A model generated the notes under the pieces. It saw nothing but the letters and a program-made list of their open reading frames with translations. It searched no databases and was not told where the DNA came from. A program made the translations under genes and the position numbers. 64,000 nt of DNA from Shewanella atlantica (lineage in GTDB: Bacteria > Pseudomonadota > Gammaproteobacteria > Enterobacterales > Shewanellaceae): NCBI RefSeq assembly GCF_003966265.1, contig NZ_RXNV01000002.1, positions 736,877 through 800,876 of the forward strand, in the 5' to 3' direction. Numbering within the stretch: position 1 is the first letter of the stretch; every line of letters starts with the position of its first letter. This document shows, piece by piece, positions 9,557 to 18,840 of this stretch.

Positions 9557-9587
9557 TCCCGTTAATAAATCTCCGCTTCGTTGCTGA

Positions 9588-11432
9588 TCACCCCTCTGCC
9601 TCTGCGTCCCCCTGACTCTCAGATAACAGGTTCTGCTGCTTAGCCAAGGCCTGTGCCTCGACCGGCAAAAGACTGATCAACTCGATTCCGCTCGATAGCT
9701 GAGGAGTTGAAGCAGTAAAGATATGCACTTTACTCCCCTCCAGATAGATAAGAGGCATGGCACTGTCTCCATAGCGGGTGCGAAAATCATCAAAACTAAA
9801 ATTATCGGTTATATTAGTACTCTTAATCACCGCCCCCTTGGCCATTAAACTGGCTAACTTGGCATAGGAGACAGACTCCCCAAATAAACATAACCTTTTC
9901 AGGTAGCTTTCGGATAACTGGTGTCGCGCGCTGGTCTCTTCAGTGTTACTCAAACCATAGACCTTCTCGCTGCCTAATAGATCCTGATAGTGAAAACTCA
10001 CCAGAGGATTGAGCTGCCTGTAGGGAGAAATTACCAACAAGCGCCCTATTCCCGTCATATCGAGAAAATTTGTCGCATGTTCCGATGCAGGGTTACCAAA
10101 ATAAACGGGGATATTGTCCATACGAGCCAATCTGATATTATTCCAGTTATTATCCGCCAGGATAACGCTAACCTGTTTAGATTTTAGGACTTTTGCCAGT
10201 TCACGGGAAAACTGCGCTGCGCCAAAGATCAATAAGCCTTCAGAGGAACCGGCATTAACCCCCAGATATCTGGCCCACAACCCAGCCGTTAAGCTTTGAA
10301 TCACCACAGTTCCTATGATAATTAAAAAAACCAAAGGTACAATTAACCCAGCTCCTTCAACGCCCAAGCCTTCGAGCTTAATTGCAAAGAGGGAAGATAC
10401 AGCCGCAGCAACGATGCCTCTAGGTGCCATCCAACTTAAAAACCACTTATCCGCACGACTTAAAGACGTTCCAATTCCGCAGCACCAGACACTCAGGGGG
10501 CGAGCAATAAACATTACAACCGCCAATAACCCTATTCCCTCCCACCCCAGACTTAGCAATGCATGCGAGTCCAGACGAGCGGCCAGCAAAATAAATAAGG
10601 CTGAGATAAGCAGAACCGTTAGCGTCTCTTTAAACTCGATAATATCGGCAATATCGACCCCTCTCATATTGGCTAAGAAGATGCCCATCACGGTGACACT
10701 CAATAGACCGGACTCCTCCTGCAACAAATTAGAACCGACGAACAGCCCGAGCATAATGGTCAACACGGCGGTGTTCTTCAGGTAATGAGGCAAAAGGTTT
10801 TTCCTTAAGACCAGTCCAACAAGGTAACCGGCCAATGCACCGGACCCTAAGCCGACCCCAAGCATATAACCGAGTGCATAGATCATATGAGTAGTCGGAT
10901 CGGCTGCCACGGCGATATATTCAAAAACCAATACGGCAAGTAGTGCACCTATGGGATCGATAATAATGCCCTCCCAGCGTAAGATGCTGGCCAGCTGTGA
11001 CTTTGGCTTAACGCTTCGCAGCATAGGCACGATAACAGTCGGACCGGTGACGACGACCAAGGCACCAAATAACATGGCCATTGTCCAACTAAACCCTAAA
11101 AGAAGATGAGTTGCCCCCCCAATACAAAGCCAGGTGACCAGCGCACCTACCGATACCAGGTGCGTGACCATGCGGCCATGGTCTTTTATCTCTTTAAAGT
11201 TCAGGGTCAATGCCCCTTCAAACAGAATGACGGCGACACCTAAGGAGATAATGGGAAAAAGCAGATCACCAAAGAGTTCATCTGGGTCGAGTACACCAAG
11301 CACTGGCCCCATGATTAAACCACATAACAAGAGGGGCAAAATCGCAGGTAATCTCATTTTCCAGCCTATCCACTGGCAAGCAAGGGATAACACACCTACC
11401 AGTCCAAGCATGGCTGTGATCTGTTCAACCAT
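9588..11432 (-). CDS. CPA1-type sodium/proton antiporter with C-terminal regulatory domain
   Basis: A 614-residue inner-membrane cation/proton antiporter. Residues 1-390 hold about 12 hydrophobic helices with CPA1 hallmarks: RLPAILPLLLCGLIMGP in the first third, the ILFEGALTLN segment, and the GPTVIVPML...RWEGIIIDPIGALLAVLVFE region containing the paired acidic residues of the ion site. The C-terminal third (about 400-614) is soluble and resembles a nucleotide-binding RCK/TrkA-N-like unit (LLIFGAAQFSRELAKVLKSK, then ILADNNWNNIRLARM), suggesting ligand control. ATG at 11432 is preferred over an upstream TTG at 11447 because GAGGAAG lies 7 bases in front of it. The exchanged ion (Na+ or K+) cannot be told from sequence. 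Confidence 0.85.
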   Translation of the reverse strand: MVEQITAMLGLVGVLSLACQWIGWKMRLPAILPLLLCGLIMGPVLGVLDPDELFGDLLFPIISLGVAVILFEGALTLNFKEIKDHGRMVTHLVSVGALVTWLCIGGATHLLLGFSWTMAMLFGALVVVTGPTVIVPMLRSVKPKSQLASILRWEGIIIDPIGALLAVLVFEYIAVAADPTTHMIYALGYMLGVGLGSGALAGYLVGLVLRKNLLPHYLKNTAVLTIMLGLFVGSNLLQEESGLLSVTVMGIFLANMRGVDIADIIEFKETLTVLLISALFILLAARLDSHALLSLGWEGIGLLAVVMFIARPLSVWCCGIGTSLSRADKWFLSWMAPRGIVAAAVSSLFAIKLEGLGVEGAGLIVPLVFLIIIGTVVIQSLTAGLWARYLGVNAGSSEGLLIFGAAQFSRELAKVLKSKQVSVILADNNWNNIRLARMDNIPVYFGNPASEHATNFLDMTGIGRLLVISPYRQLNPLVSFHYQDLLGSEKVYGLSNTEETSARHQLSESYLKRLCLFGESVSYAKLASLMAKGAVIKSTNITDNFSFDDFRTRYGDSAMPLIYLEGSKVHIFTASTPQLSSGIELISLLPVEAQALAKQQNLLSESQGDAEAEG

Positions 11433-11703
11433 ATAATTCTTCCTCAAGCAGTGCTATTGGCTTCGCTCTTACAAAGTACTCGCCCATATTTCAATCCGTC
11501 CGCATCATCAAAAGTTGTAAACTCAAGCAAGCATCTTCTACTGAGTTGGCTCTATTGACTTAAAGGCTGCTGATAACGGAATAGTTTTGCTGAATGAGAT
11601 GAGTATGGCTCAAATTTGAGCTATGGATAAAAGAAACAGCCTATGCGCGTGATAATAAAATGATTTATAGTGTTTAATCCTTATTCACAATACGAACAAC
11701 AAC

Positions 11704-13317
11704 ATGAATAGTAGAAAAATTTTGTTAATGACGTTCTTATCAACGTTATTTTTAACGGCATGCGGGCAACAGGTTTCAAAAACTCCAACCTCTGAAGTCA
11801 ACCTGGATAATGCTCATCGCCATATAAAAATACTGGCTTCCGATGAATTTGCCGGTCGAGGTCCACTGACCGAAGGGGAAAAAATTACCATTGATTATTT
11901 GGCGCAACAATATCGTGCAATGGGATTAACCGGAGGCAATAATGGCAGCTTCTTCCAAACTGTTCCCATGGCTAAGCTCACCTCTGACCAATCCATGATG
12001 TTAACCATCGGCGAGCTTGAATTCCGGGCAGGGAAAGATTTTACCGCCCGTACTCAGCAGATGGATACCGATATCAAGCTGAATGATTCGGAGCTGGTAT
12101 TTGTAGGGTATGGCATCAATGCCCCAGAATATCAGTGGAATGATTATCGCGATATTGACGTCAAAGATAAAACTGTCATTGTTTTAGTCAATGATCCAGG
12201 CTTTGCAACACAAGACGATACTCTATTTACCGGCAACGCCATGACCTATTATGGCCGTTGGACCTATAAGTACGAAGAAGCGGCCAGACAGGGCGCGAAA
12301 GCAGTACTTATAGTCCATGAAACAGCACCTGCCGCCTATCCATGGAGTGTTGTAGAAAGCTCAAACACCGGCAGTAAATACACCTTAGTCGACGATGAGA
12401 ATAACAAAAGTAAGTTACCAATCATGGGCTGGATACAGCATGAAGCCACCAAACAGGTGTTTGCCCAGGCAGGTCTTGATTTTGACTCATTGAAACACCA
12501 GGCTATCACCCGTAACTTTGAGCCTATTCCTTTTAAGCAAACAGCTAACTTAACGCTGACCACAGCCATAGAGCATGCTGAATCAAGCAATGTGCTGGCG
12601 TTAATTAAAGGCAGTAAAAGACCCGATGAAACCATTATCGTCAGTGCCCACTGGGATCATTTTGGTACGCAGCAGACACCAGAGGGACCCAAAATCTATA
12701 ATGGCGCCATAGATAATGCCACTGGTGTCGCAGGCACACTGGAAATTGCACGTATACTGATGGAACGCCACAAGATTAAGCCGTTTGAACGTTCAATCCT
12801 CTTTGCCAATTTTACCGCTGAGGAGACGGGCATGATTGGCTCTGAACTCTTTGCCCGCGGCACAGTTTTACCCACGAAAAACATCGTCGGCTTACTGAAC
12901 ATTGACGGTATGAACGCCCTGGATGGCGTCGACTATGTATTGCAATATGGCAAGAACATGTCAGAACTTGAGAATTATCTGGAGAAGGCTGCGAGTAAAC
13001 AGCAACGTCACGTTAAACTCGATCCCAGGCCGCAAAATGGTCTGTTCTTTCGTTCCGACCACTTCTCATTAGCCAAACAAGGTGTACCTGGTTTACTGTT
13101 TATGAGTCTGGGAGATACCGATCCTGACTATATCAGCCACAGATACCATAAAGAGGCCGACGACTACTCCCCCTCATGGTCATTAGGCGGTATGCAACAG
13201 GAGATCGATTTGATTGTCGATATAGCAAGTGAGCTGGCGGCCAATGATGATTGGCCCAAATGGAAGGCTGATTCAGACTTTAAGAAACGCAGAGCCGAAG
13301 ATATGCCCGGGATGTAA
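11704..13317 (+). CDS. M28 family zinc peptidase, lipoprotein
   Basis: A 537-residue extracytoplasmic metallopeptidase. The N-terminus is a lipoprotein signal with lipobox LTAC and the lipidated Cys20. A PA-type insert occupies about 130-240 (SELVFVGYGINAPEYQWNDYRDIDVKDK). The M28 zinc site is visible: SAHWDHFG (first zinc His and Asp), DNATGVAGTLEIA (bridging Asp), FTAEETGMIGS with the catalytic Glu-Glu pair, LNIDGMN (Asp) and the C-terminal SHRYHKEADD (His). Family members are aminopeptidases or carboxypeptidases; the layout is that of the periplasmic/cell-surface aminopeptidases common in Shewanella. A 255-base gap upstream holds its promoter; the gene is single and followed by a terminator. 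Confidence 0.92.
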   Translation: MNSRKILLMTFLSTLFLTACGQQVSKTPTSEVNLDNAHRHIKILASDEFAGRGPLTEGEKITIDYLAQQYRAMGLTGGNNGSFFQTVPMAKLTSDQSMMLTIGELEFRAGKDFTARTQQMDTDIKLNDSELVFVGYGINAPEYQWNDYRDIDVKDKTVIVLVNDPGFATQDDTLFTGNAMTYYGRWTYKYEEAARQGAKAVLIVHETAPAAYPWSVVESSNTGSKYTLVDDENNKSKLPIMGWIQHEATKQVFAQAGLDFDSLKHQAITRNFEPIPFKQTANLTLTTAIEHAESSNVLALIKGSKRPDETIIVSAHWDHFGTQQTPEGPKIYNGAIDNATGVAGTLEIARILMERHKIKPFERSILFANFTAEETGMIGSELFARGTVLPTKNIVGLLNIDGMNALDGVDYVLQYGKNMSELENYLEKAASKQQRHVKLDPRPQNGLFFRSDHFSLAKQGVPGLLFMSLGDTDPDYISHRYHKEADDYSPSWSLGGMQQEIDLIVDIASELAANDDWPKWKADSDFKKRRAEDMPGM

Positions 13318-13341
13318 TACCATCTCGTAAAATACGCGATC

Positions 13342-13382
13342 CCCCCCTCGTTCAGGACTGGTTTCTTAAAATTAGAGGGGGG
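13342..13382. terminator. stem-loop between convergent genes
   Basis: CCCCCCTC (13342-13349) pairs with GAGGGGGG (13375-13382), and CAGCTTTT follows. It lies between the rightward peptidase gene and the leftward LysR gene. Confidence 0.65.
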
Positions 13383-13410
13383 CAGCTTTTCAAACGGCTT
13401 AACTAACTGA

Positions 13411-14343
13411 TTAACTGCTGATATTTTGCTGACTCAGTAAAGTGGGTATCACTTTTAAAAACTCACTTACAGACTCTCTTTTACTCCTGCTGTCATAGAT
13501 GGCGCAGATATCCGCTGAAATGGCCTCTTTTAACGGAATAAAACACACATTCTGCCATTGATGTTGACAGTAACTCTGAGGAACAATCGACACCATAGCG
13601 CTCGTCGCCACAACCGCCATTAGCGTCGTCGGTTCAATGACCTCCTGAGCCACCTTAGGGTAAAAACCACAATCTAAAAGAGACTTAATAATCATATCGG
13701 TGGAAGCAGAGTTTGTGCGGTTGATAAAAACAAACTCTTCATCGATAAGCTCATCCAAACTGAGACTTTTATTCATTTTCAACGGATTCTCATCAGACAC
13801 CACTACACACATGGGTTCTGCGTATAAAAGCTTGGCACTGAGAGGATGAATATTGCGGGTATCGGCAAATCGGGCCAAGCCAATATCGATACTATGCTCG
13901 ATTAACGCTTGTTTCTGCTTCTGTGGTGCCAACTCAATAAAATTAAAGACATATTCCGGGTGGTTCTTTTTGAACTCTCTCAGAGCAGCCCCGAAACCGG
14001 CCCAAAATATTGAGCTCATTAAACCTATATTGATAGTCTTATCTATCTCCCGACCTGCCTGAGTCACCTTATTTATCGAATCACGAAACATATCAAACAG
14101 TAGTGCACACTCCTGTTCCAATAACAGACCGACTTCGGTGAGCTGAACATGGCGGGTGGTGCGCTCAAATAGAATCACATCCAGCACAGACTCTAACTCT
14201 TTAATTTGAGCGCTCAAGGGCGATTTTGAGATATTAAGCTGCTCTGCAGCCCGGCCAAAGTGCATACATTGGGACACAGCATAAAAGTAACGAAGCATCT
14301 TCAATGTTATTCGTCCACTTAACACATTTTCATTAATATCCAT
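13411..14343 (-). CDS. LysR family transcriptional regulator
   Basis: A 310-residue LysR-type regulator. The N-terminal winged helix-turn-helix is clear at about 13-72 (LKMLRYFYAVSQCMHFGRAAEQLNISKSPLSAQIKELE), followed by a substrate-binding domain of the periplasmic-binding fold from about 95 to 300. It is divergent from the xapA-type phosphorylase gene with 130 bases between, the usual layout for a LysR protein that controls its neighbour. E. coli xapA is controlled by the LysR protein XapR, so control of nucleoside breakdown is a fair inference, not shown by the sequence. The inducer is unknown. Confidence 0.9.
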   Translation of the reverse strand: MDINENVLSGRITLKMLRYFYAVSQCMHFGRAAEQLNISKSPLSAQIKELESVLDVILFERTTRHVQLTEVGLLLEQECALLFDMFRDSINKVTQAGREIDKTINIGLMSSIFWAGFGAALREFKKNHPEYVFNFIELAPQKQKQALIEHSIDIGLARFADTRNIHPLSAKLLYAEPMCVVVSDENPLKMNKSLSLDELIDEEFVFINRTNSASTDMIIKSLLDCGFYPKVAQEVIEPTTLMAVVATSAMVSIVPQSYCQHQWQNVCFIPLKEAISADICAIYDSRSKRESVSEFLKVIPTLLSQQNISS

Positions 14344-14473
14344 TATTCGGTTCCCCGCTATTAGACGCCTAATTGTACTTTAAATCAGGATAATAGTGTG
14401 GAATTTAGTGATTAATTACGAATAAAGCATGGGGTAAATTAAACGTAAGACAATTAATCATCAGGGAAAAACC

Positions 14474-15304
14474 ATGAACATAGATCCTGTAGACAATGCA
14501 CTAGCCATCATTTCAGCCTATAAACCAAATTTCAGCCCTAAAGCGGCGTTCATCCTGGGATCTGGCCTGGGGATCCTTGCCGACGAACTGGAACAGAGAG
14601 TCTGCATTGCCTATGAAGAGCTTGATGGCTTCCCTGTCAGCACAGTCGAAGGTCACTCCGGCGAGTTAGTTCTTGGGCTGATGAATGGCATCGAAGTGGT
14701 TTGTATGAAGGGCCGCGGCCACTACTACGAGCACCAAAGTATGAAAGTCATGACCAATCCGATACGTACATTTAAGCGATTAGGCTGTGAACTTGTTATC
14801 GTTACCAATGCCGCCGGATCTTTACGCCCTGATAGCATCGATGTCGGATCTCTCGTCATTTTCAATGACCACATAAATACCATGCCAGGCACTCCCATGA
14901 CCGGCCGTAATGATGAAGCCTATGGCCCACGATTTTTTAGCCTAGCCAATGCATATGATAAATCCTTACGTATTGAAGCCTTAGAGGTGGCAAACAGAGA
15001 AAGTATTCATGCCAAGGAAGGAGTATTTGTCTCATACAGTGGGCCTAATTTCGAAACGGCTGCCGAGATACGCATGATGCAGATCATTGGCGGAGACGTG
15101 GTCGGAATGTCAGTGGTACCAGAGGTCATCTCTGCGGCCCACTGTAACCTCCCCGTACTGGCAATCTGTGCGATCACTAATATGGCCGAAGGCTTAGGAG
15201 ATGTCGCCCTGTCACATGACCAAACACTTAAGTGTGCAAAGTTAGCGCAGAATGACTTTATCAAGTTAATCAAGGCCTTTATGGCAAACCATTTTCGAGG
15301 CTAA
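14474..15304 (+). CDS. xapA: purine nucleoside phosphorylase, xanthosine phosphorylase type
   Basis: Splits purine nucleosides with phosphate to the free base and ribose 1-phosphate in purine salvage. The 276-residue protein belongs to the trimeric PNP family and is closest by eye to E. coli XapA (PNP-II): GSGLG near residue 30 (phosphate loop), EGHSGELV, MKGRGHYYE around 82-90, VTNAAGSLRPDSI, DHINTMPGTPMTG and the long SGPNFETAAEIRMMQIIGGDVVGMS block that makes the base pocket, with AITNMAEG near the C-terminus. AGGGA precedes the ATG by 7 bases. Probably regulated by the divergent LysR gene. A decayed tRNA region and terminator follow. Confidence 0.9.
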   Translation: MNIDPVDNALAIISAYKPNFSPKAAFILGSGLGILADELEQRVCIAYEELDGFPVSTVEGHSGELVLGLMNGIEVVCMKGRGHYYEHQSMKVMTNPIRTFKRLGCELVIVTNAAGSLRPDSIDVGSLVIFNDHINTMPGTPMTGRNDEAYGPRFFSLANAYDKSLRIEALEVANRESIHAKEGVFVSYSGPNFETAAEIRMMQIIGGDVVGMSVVPEVISAAHCNLPVLAICAITNMAEGLGDVALSHDQTLKCAKLAQNDFIKLIKAFMANHFRG

Positions 15305-15406
15305 TATTGATGGAGAGTATGCCACATCACTGGCAGGAGCTTTGAAGACCATAATTAATCGAGAGTAAAAAGTTTAAATAGAATTTACTCAATTCAGATA
15401 CAAAAT

Positions 15407-15438
15407 GCCCTTACCTTTCGACAAGGGCTTCGTTTTTT
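15407..15438 (+). terminator. rho-independent terminator after xapA
   Basis: GCCCTT (15407-15412) pairs with AAGGGC (15423-15428), followed after TTCG by six T residues. The flanks are a diverged copy of the terminator at 15852-15879. Confidence 0.7.
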
Positions 15439-15452
15439 AAATATCAGACTCA

Positions 15453-15766
15453 GGCGGAGCGGACTCGCTCTTATCAAAACATTGGAATGTGCCTTCGGCA
15501 CGTGAGACAGGGTGAATATGGCAAAGCCATAAGCTCATGAACGAAAGTCATGGTCAAAAATGTTCCTTACATTTTTTGACATTTCCAATATCCCTATCGG
15601 TCAGATGACAAACTGGCACGGTGCAGGGATGCTTTCTATGCAAAAGAAGCTAATATCTCCATGGGCCGCTCCTAAATATCCTATTACTGCGGCATTCAAA
15701 CATCCATGTTTTCAAGGAGTGTATGCCATATCAATTTCGGGAGCATTGATGGCACAACTGAACTAC
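15453..15766 (-). pseudogene. probable remnants of a third tRNA-Asp gene split by ~290 bp
   Basis: Beside the terminator copy at 15407-15438, GGCGGAGCGGACTCG (15453-15467) is a decayed version of the 3' acceptor/T-stem end of the intact tRNA-Asp genes (GGCGGAACGGACGAGACTCG on this strand). CAACTGAACTAC (15755-15766) equals the 5' D-arm part of the same tRNA. The ~290 bases between resemble nothing I can identify and have no convincing gene. Together with the duplicated terminator this suggests an old third copy broken by an insertion. The 12-base match alone could be chance. Confidence 0.4.
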
Positions 15767-15851
15767 TAAGTGCATGGAAGCACAAATGTCACGCAGACCA
15801 TGGATGGGAGATAGTGACCGCTCTGAATTAAATCTACTGAATTTCAGACAC

Positions 15852-15879
15852 AAAAAAGCCCTTGTCTTTCGACAAGGGC
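15852..15879 (-). terminator. terminator of the tRNA-Asp pair
   Basis: A perfect 9-bp stem GCCCTTGTC (15858-15866) / GACAAGGGC (15871-15879); on the minus strand six T residues follow (15852-15857). It lies 10 bases past the second tRNA. Confidence 0.85.
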
Positions 15880-15888
15880 TTCGTTGTT

Positions 15889-15965
15889 TGGCGGAACGGA
15901 CGAGACTCGAACTCGCGACCCCCGGCGTGACAGGCCGGTATTCTAACCAACTGAACTACCGCTCC
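15889..15965 (-). tRNA. tRNA-Asp (GTC)
   Basis: A 77-base tRNA with encoded CCA, read on the minus strand: 5' GGAGCGG acceptor strand pairs with CCGTTCC before GCCA; the D arm, an anticodon loop with GTC between GGCCT and ACGCC, and a TTCGAGT T loop are all present. It matches the bacterial tRNA-Asp consensus. It is identical to the copy 69 bases upstream and is transcribed second. Confidence 0.97.
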
Positions 15966-16034
15966 TAAACTTATTGCTTTGCAGCTGTTTCATCGTTATG
16001 TCACTAACAATAAAACTAAATTTAACAACTTGAT

Positions 16035-16111
16035 TGGCGGAACGGACGAGACTCGAACTCGCGACCCCCGGCGTGACAGGCCGGTATTCTAACCAACTGA
16101 ACTACCGCTCC
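16035..16111 (-). tRNA. tRNA-Asp (GTC)
   Basis: A 77-base tRNA-Asp with anticodon GTC and encoded CCA, identical in sequence to the copy at 15889-15965. It is the promoter-proximal gene of the pair. Confidence 0.97.
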
Positions 16112-16130
16112 ACATCAAGTTGCGGTGAAT

Positions 16131-16157
16131 AATATAGAGGTCGGTTGGTCTCGTCAA
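16131..16157 (-). promoter_or_regulatory. tRNA-Asp promoter
   Basis: On the minus strand TTGACG (16152-16157) and TATATT (16131-16136) form -35 and -10 boxes with a 15-base spacer, about 20 bases before the first tRNA. The spacer is short. Confidence 0.5.
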
Positions 16158-16188
16158 TCAATTTTTTAAAGAGTTAAACTGATTAGTT

Positions 16189-16225
16189 AAAAAAGCAGCG
16201 ATTCAATGATATTCGCTGCTTTTTT
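16189..16225. terminator. rho-independent terminator of the dnaQ-TIGR03503 pair
   Basis: AAAAAAGCAGCG (16189-16200) pairs with CGCTGCTTTTT (from 16214); the A and T runs allow termination on either strand. It lies 18 bases past the stop of the leftward gene. Confidence 0.85.
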
Positions 16226-16243
16226 CAACCGAAACGGCCAAGT

Positions 16244-17560
16244 TTATGATGGTGGATCTTCCGGCATAGTTAAATCAATTTCATCCAACGCCGGGCCAAG
16301 ATCCTTCTGCTTTGCCTTCTCTTCATCTAAACGTAACTGAGTTGCCGCTAACGCCTCTTTCAAGTTGCGACGTTTACGCCAGATAAGTAGACCTAGAATA
16401 CCGAAGATTAATAAACCACAGTTAACCAGTATTATCCAAAAAACAGCATCTTCCTTAGCTTTCTTTTCGGCAATAGCCGCTTTCTTCGCCGCAATAGCAG
16501 CTAACTCCTCTGCCGTTGGTGGTGGCTCCGGTGGCTTAATCAAATTAAAGAAACGCTCAGGCATAGTGAGCATGATCTCTCTTCCATTCAGCGTGGTCGT
16601 TGCCGCGACACCTTTAATCCGGTAACTGCCAAACTCTGCCACTTCAGGCAGCAACAACTCACTTTCGGTTTCTTCAAGTCCATTGATGGTAATAGGAAGT
16701 TGTAACCCCGCCGGTCCCACTAATTCAAAATCTAAATGTGTCTCATCTAATCTAACTGCCTCGTCGTTGACCTGTACAAACAACTTCCACCTGTCTTTCA
16801 AGGGGTCTTCAGGTTCGATAACATCGACATTTATAGGAATAGGAGACAATACAAATTTATGATGAAAATCCCTGGCAAAAATATTATTTCTCGCATTAAC
16901 ATGGAGATCATAAGTGCCCCAGGCTTGAGTTAAGTTTATTTTCCCGGTAAATACGCCATCATCTGGACGCTCATCTAATCCTTCACCATTATCTTTATAG
17001 GAGCCTACGACAATATTTCCCGTAGCAAAATTTTCTTCACCAACCTGATGGTCACTGACAAACTTCGCCGTCCACTCGACCAGATAATCCAGCCCGGGCA
17101 TTCTGATACGTTGTTGATCACCTAATAGTTGTGCCGTAACTTTTAAGCGCTCTCCTTGAAACAGAGGCTGTGGGAAAGGCTCGACAAATATGTCTAATTC
17201 AGAGATTTTCTTTATTGTGGAACCTTGAACGACACGGCCAAGTAACTGCCACGGACCAGGCATCGGCTTTTCGATAGTCACAATGTCACCACTGAGACCA
17301 TCGACCCATTTAACGTGTTTGGGGTGGCGACTGGCGTACCATTTACTGCCATCGGGTAAAACGATAATAACGGGGCCGCTGCCGTATTTGCGTTGAATAA
17401 CTAAAGTCAGGCTATCGACCATATGGTCGATTCGAAAACGATTCTTGAGTTCATGGGCCTGCTGAGACGGCACTACATCGGCAACGGCCATGGCGCTCAA
17501 GCCAAAGCTCAGCGCTAAAAGTGAGCCAACGAGTTTGTTCTTGATCTTCATTAGAGTCAT
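16244..17560 (-). CDS. TIGR03503 family membrane protein
   Basis: A 438-residue protein of unknown function, of the type found next to dnaQ in Shewanella and vibrios. It has a signal peptide (about 8-27, cleavage near AVAD), a long extracytoplasmic part with a von Willebrand/BatA-like 'TLVIQRKYGSGPVIIVLPDGSKWYA' opening and beta-sandwich repeats, one membrane helix at about 373-394 (DAVFWIILVNCGLLIFGILG) and a short basic then acidic, helical cytoplasmic tail. The frame is open to 17605, which would overlap dnaQ; the ATG at 17560 begins 11 bases after the dnaQ stop and gives the normal signal peptide. It is co-transcribed with dnaQ. Its role is unknown; the P-rich linker before the helix suggests a spaced surface domain. 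Confidence 0.75.
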   Translation of the reverse strand: MTLMKIKNKLVGSLLALSFGLSAMAVADVVPSQQAHELKNRFRIDHMVDSLTLVIQRKYGSGPVIIVLPDGSKWYASRHPKHVKWVDGLSGDIVTIEKPMPGPWQLLGRVVQGSTIKKISELDIFVEPFPQPLFQGERLKVTAQLLGDQQRIRMPGLDYLVEWTAKFVSDHQVGEENFATGNIVVGSYKDNGEGLDERPDDGVFTGKINLTQAWGTYDLHVNARNNIFARDFHHKFVLSPIPINVDVIEPEDPLKDRWKLFVQVNDEAVRLDETHLDFELVGPAGLQLPITINGLEETESELLLPEVAEFGSYRIKGVAATTTLNGREIMLTMPERFFNLIKPPEPPPTAEELAAIAAKKAAIAEKKAKEDAVFWIILVNCGLLIFGILGLLIWRKRRNLKEALAATQLRLDEEKAKQKDLGPALDEIDLTMPEDPPS

Positions 17561-17570
17561 AAAGTGACGT

Positions 17571-18299
17571 TTATCCTCGCCAAATACATTGTCCTGATTT
17601 TGCAACTAAATCTAATCTTTCTTCATGCTTAGTTAGTTCATCGGCCGTAGCCCTGATCACTTTAAGGTTTGCTCTATTTCTATCCAAACGATTGATGCCT
17701 CCCCCCTCTTCACCTGCTTTTTCGCCGGAAAGATTAAACTTAGTCTGGCCACCCGTCATCATAAGATAGACGTCGGCTAAGATCTCCGCATCGAGTAATG
17801 CGCCGTGGAGTTCACGGCGAGAGTTATCTATGCCGTAACGCTTACACAAGGCATCCAGGTTATTTTTCTGTCCCGGGTGCAAGAACTTTGCAATATCCAA
17901 TGTATCCAGAATAGGACAGATATCGGCGGTTTTCGGACCTCTTGGCTGCAACAGAGAGAACTCGTGGTCCATAAAGCTAACGTCGAAGCTCGCGTTATGT
18001 GCCACCACTTCGGCGCCATCAATAAAGTCGATAAAACTTTGTGAAATCTCGGCAAATTTGGGTTTGTTGGCGACATATTCATTGGTAATACCGTGAACTT
18101 CTATCGCTTCTTCATCGATGATCTGTTGAGGATTGATATACTCGTGATAATGGCGCCCGGTTAGACGACGATTAATCACCTCAACACAACCAATTTCGAT
18201 GATACGGTGGCCAAGATAGATGGCACCAGCCCCTTGGTTCATACCTGTGGTTTCTGTATCCAGAATAACCTGACGTTTTGCACTTGAAACGATATTCAT
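17571..18299 (-). CDS. dnaQ: DNA polymerase III epsilon subunit (proofreading exonuclease)
   Basis: The 3'-5' proofreading exonuclease of the replicative polymerase. The DEDDh nuclease motifs are in order: Exo I VILDTETTGMN at about 11-21, Exo II VAHNASFDVSFMDHEF around 96-111, and Exo III HGALLDAEILADVYL near 162-176. The 242-residue length and the C-terminal tail that docks on the alpha subunit fit E. coli DnaQ (243). It is divergent from rnhA with 76 bases between starts, the same arrangement as in E. coli. The TIGR03503 gene follows directly and probably shares the transcript. Confidence 0.96.
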   Translation of the reverse strand: MNIVSSAKRQVILDTETTGMNQGAGAIYLGHRIIEIGCVEVINRRLTGRHYHEYINPQQIIDEEAIEVHGITNEYVANKPKFAEISQSFIDFIDGAEVVAHNASFDVSFMDHEFSLLQPRGPKTADICPILDTLDIAKFLHPGQKNNLDALCKRYGIDNSRRELHGALLDAEILADVYLMMTGGQTKFNLSGEKAGEEGGGINRLDRNRANLKVIRATADELTKHEERLDLVAKSGQCIWRG

Positions 18300-18375
18300 A
18301 AGATTAATAGCACTTATTTAGTTTTTGGGTATACTCGCCCAACGATTTGACTATGGTAGCAACTTGATGATGGGT

Positions 18376-18837
18376 ATGAAACAGCTCTCTATATTTACTG
18401 ATGGCTCCTGCTTAGGTAATCCTGGTCCGGGTGGCTATGGTGTGGTGATGAAATACAAGCAACACACCAAAGAGATCGCTGACGGTTTCCTGTTAACAAC
18501 CAACAATCGCATGGAATTATTGGCACCAATTATTGCATTAGAAGCACTAAAGATACCCTGTAAAATCGTGTTGACCAGCGACAGTCAATATATGCGACAG
18601 GGGATCACTCAGTGGATCCATGGCTGGAAGAAAAAAGGTTGGATCACCTCAAGTAAACAGCCAGTTAAAAATGTTGATCTGTGGAAGCGGTTAGATCAGG
18701 CCAGCCAAGGCCATGAGATTGACTGGCGCTGGGTTAAAGGCCATGCGGGGCATGTTGAAAATGAACGCTGTGACACCTTAGCCAGAGAAGCCGCAGAAGC
18801 AAACCCTAAACAAGAAGATATCGGTTATCAGGTTTAA
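18376..18837 (+). CDS. rnhA: ribonuclease HI
   Basis: Degrades the RNA strand of RNA/DNA hybrids. The catalytic carboxylates are visible: Asp in [14 protein letters not shown] (residues 7-20), Glu in NRMELLA, Asp in LTSDSQYM and the C-terminal Asp in [13 protein letters not shown]. With the ATG at 18376 the protein has 153 residues and starts [11 protein letters not shown], matching E. coli RnhA (155). Earlier in-frame starts (ATG 18367, 18370; TTG 18325) are possible but add sequence absent from the family. Divergent from dnaQ. The leftward LysR gene ends 3 bases after it. Confidence 0.95.
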   Translation: MKQLSIFTDGSCLGNPGPGGYGVVMKYKQHTKEIADGFLLTTNNRMELLAPIIALEALKIPCKIVLTSDSQYMRQGITQWIHGWKKKGWITSSKQPVKNVDLWKRLDQASQGHEIDWRWVKGHAGHVENERCDTLAREAAEANPKQEDIGYQV

Positions 18838-18840
18838 CCC

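Noticed and set aside
10315..10785. 156-codon frame antisense to the antiporter gene
   Set aside because: It opposes hydrophobic helices of a clear membrane protein and is low in complexity.
15560..15769. 69-codon frame in the xapA-tRNA gap
   Set aside because: The region looks like decayed repeat and tRNA sequence; no ribosome site or family.
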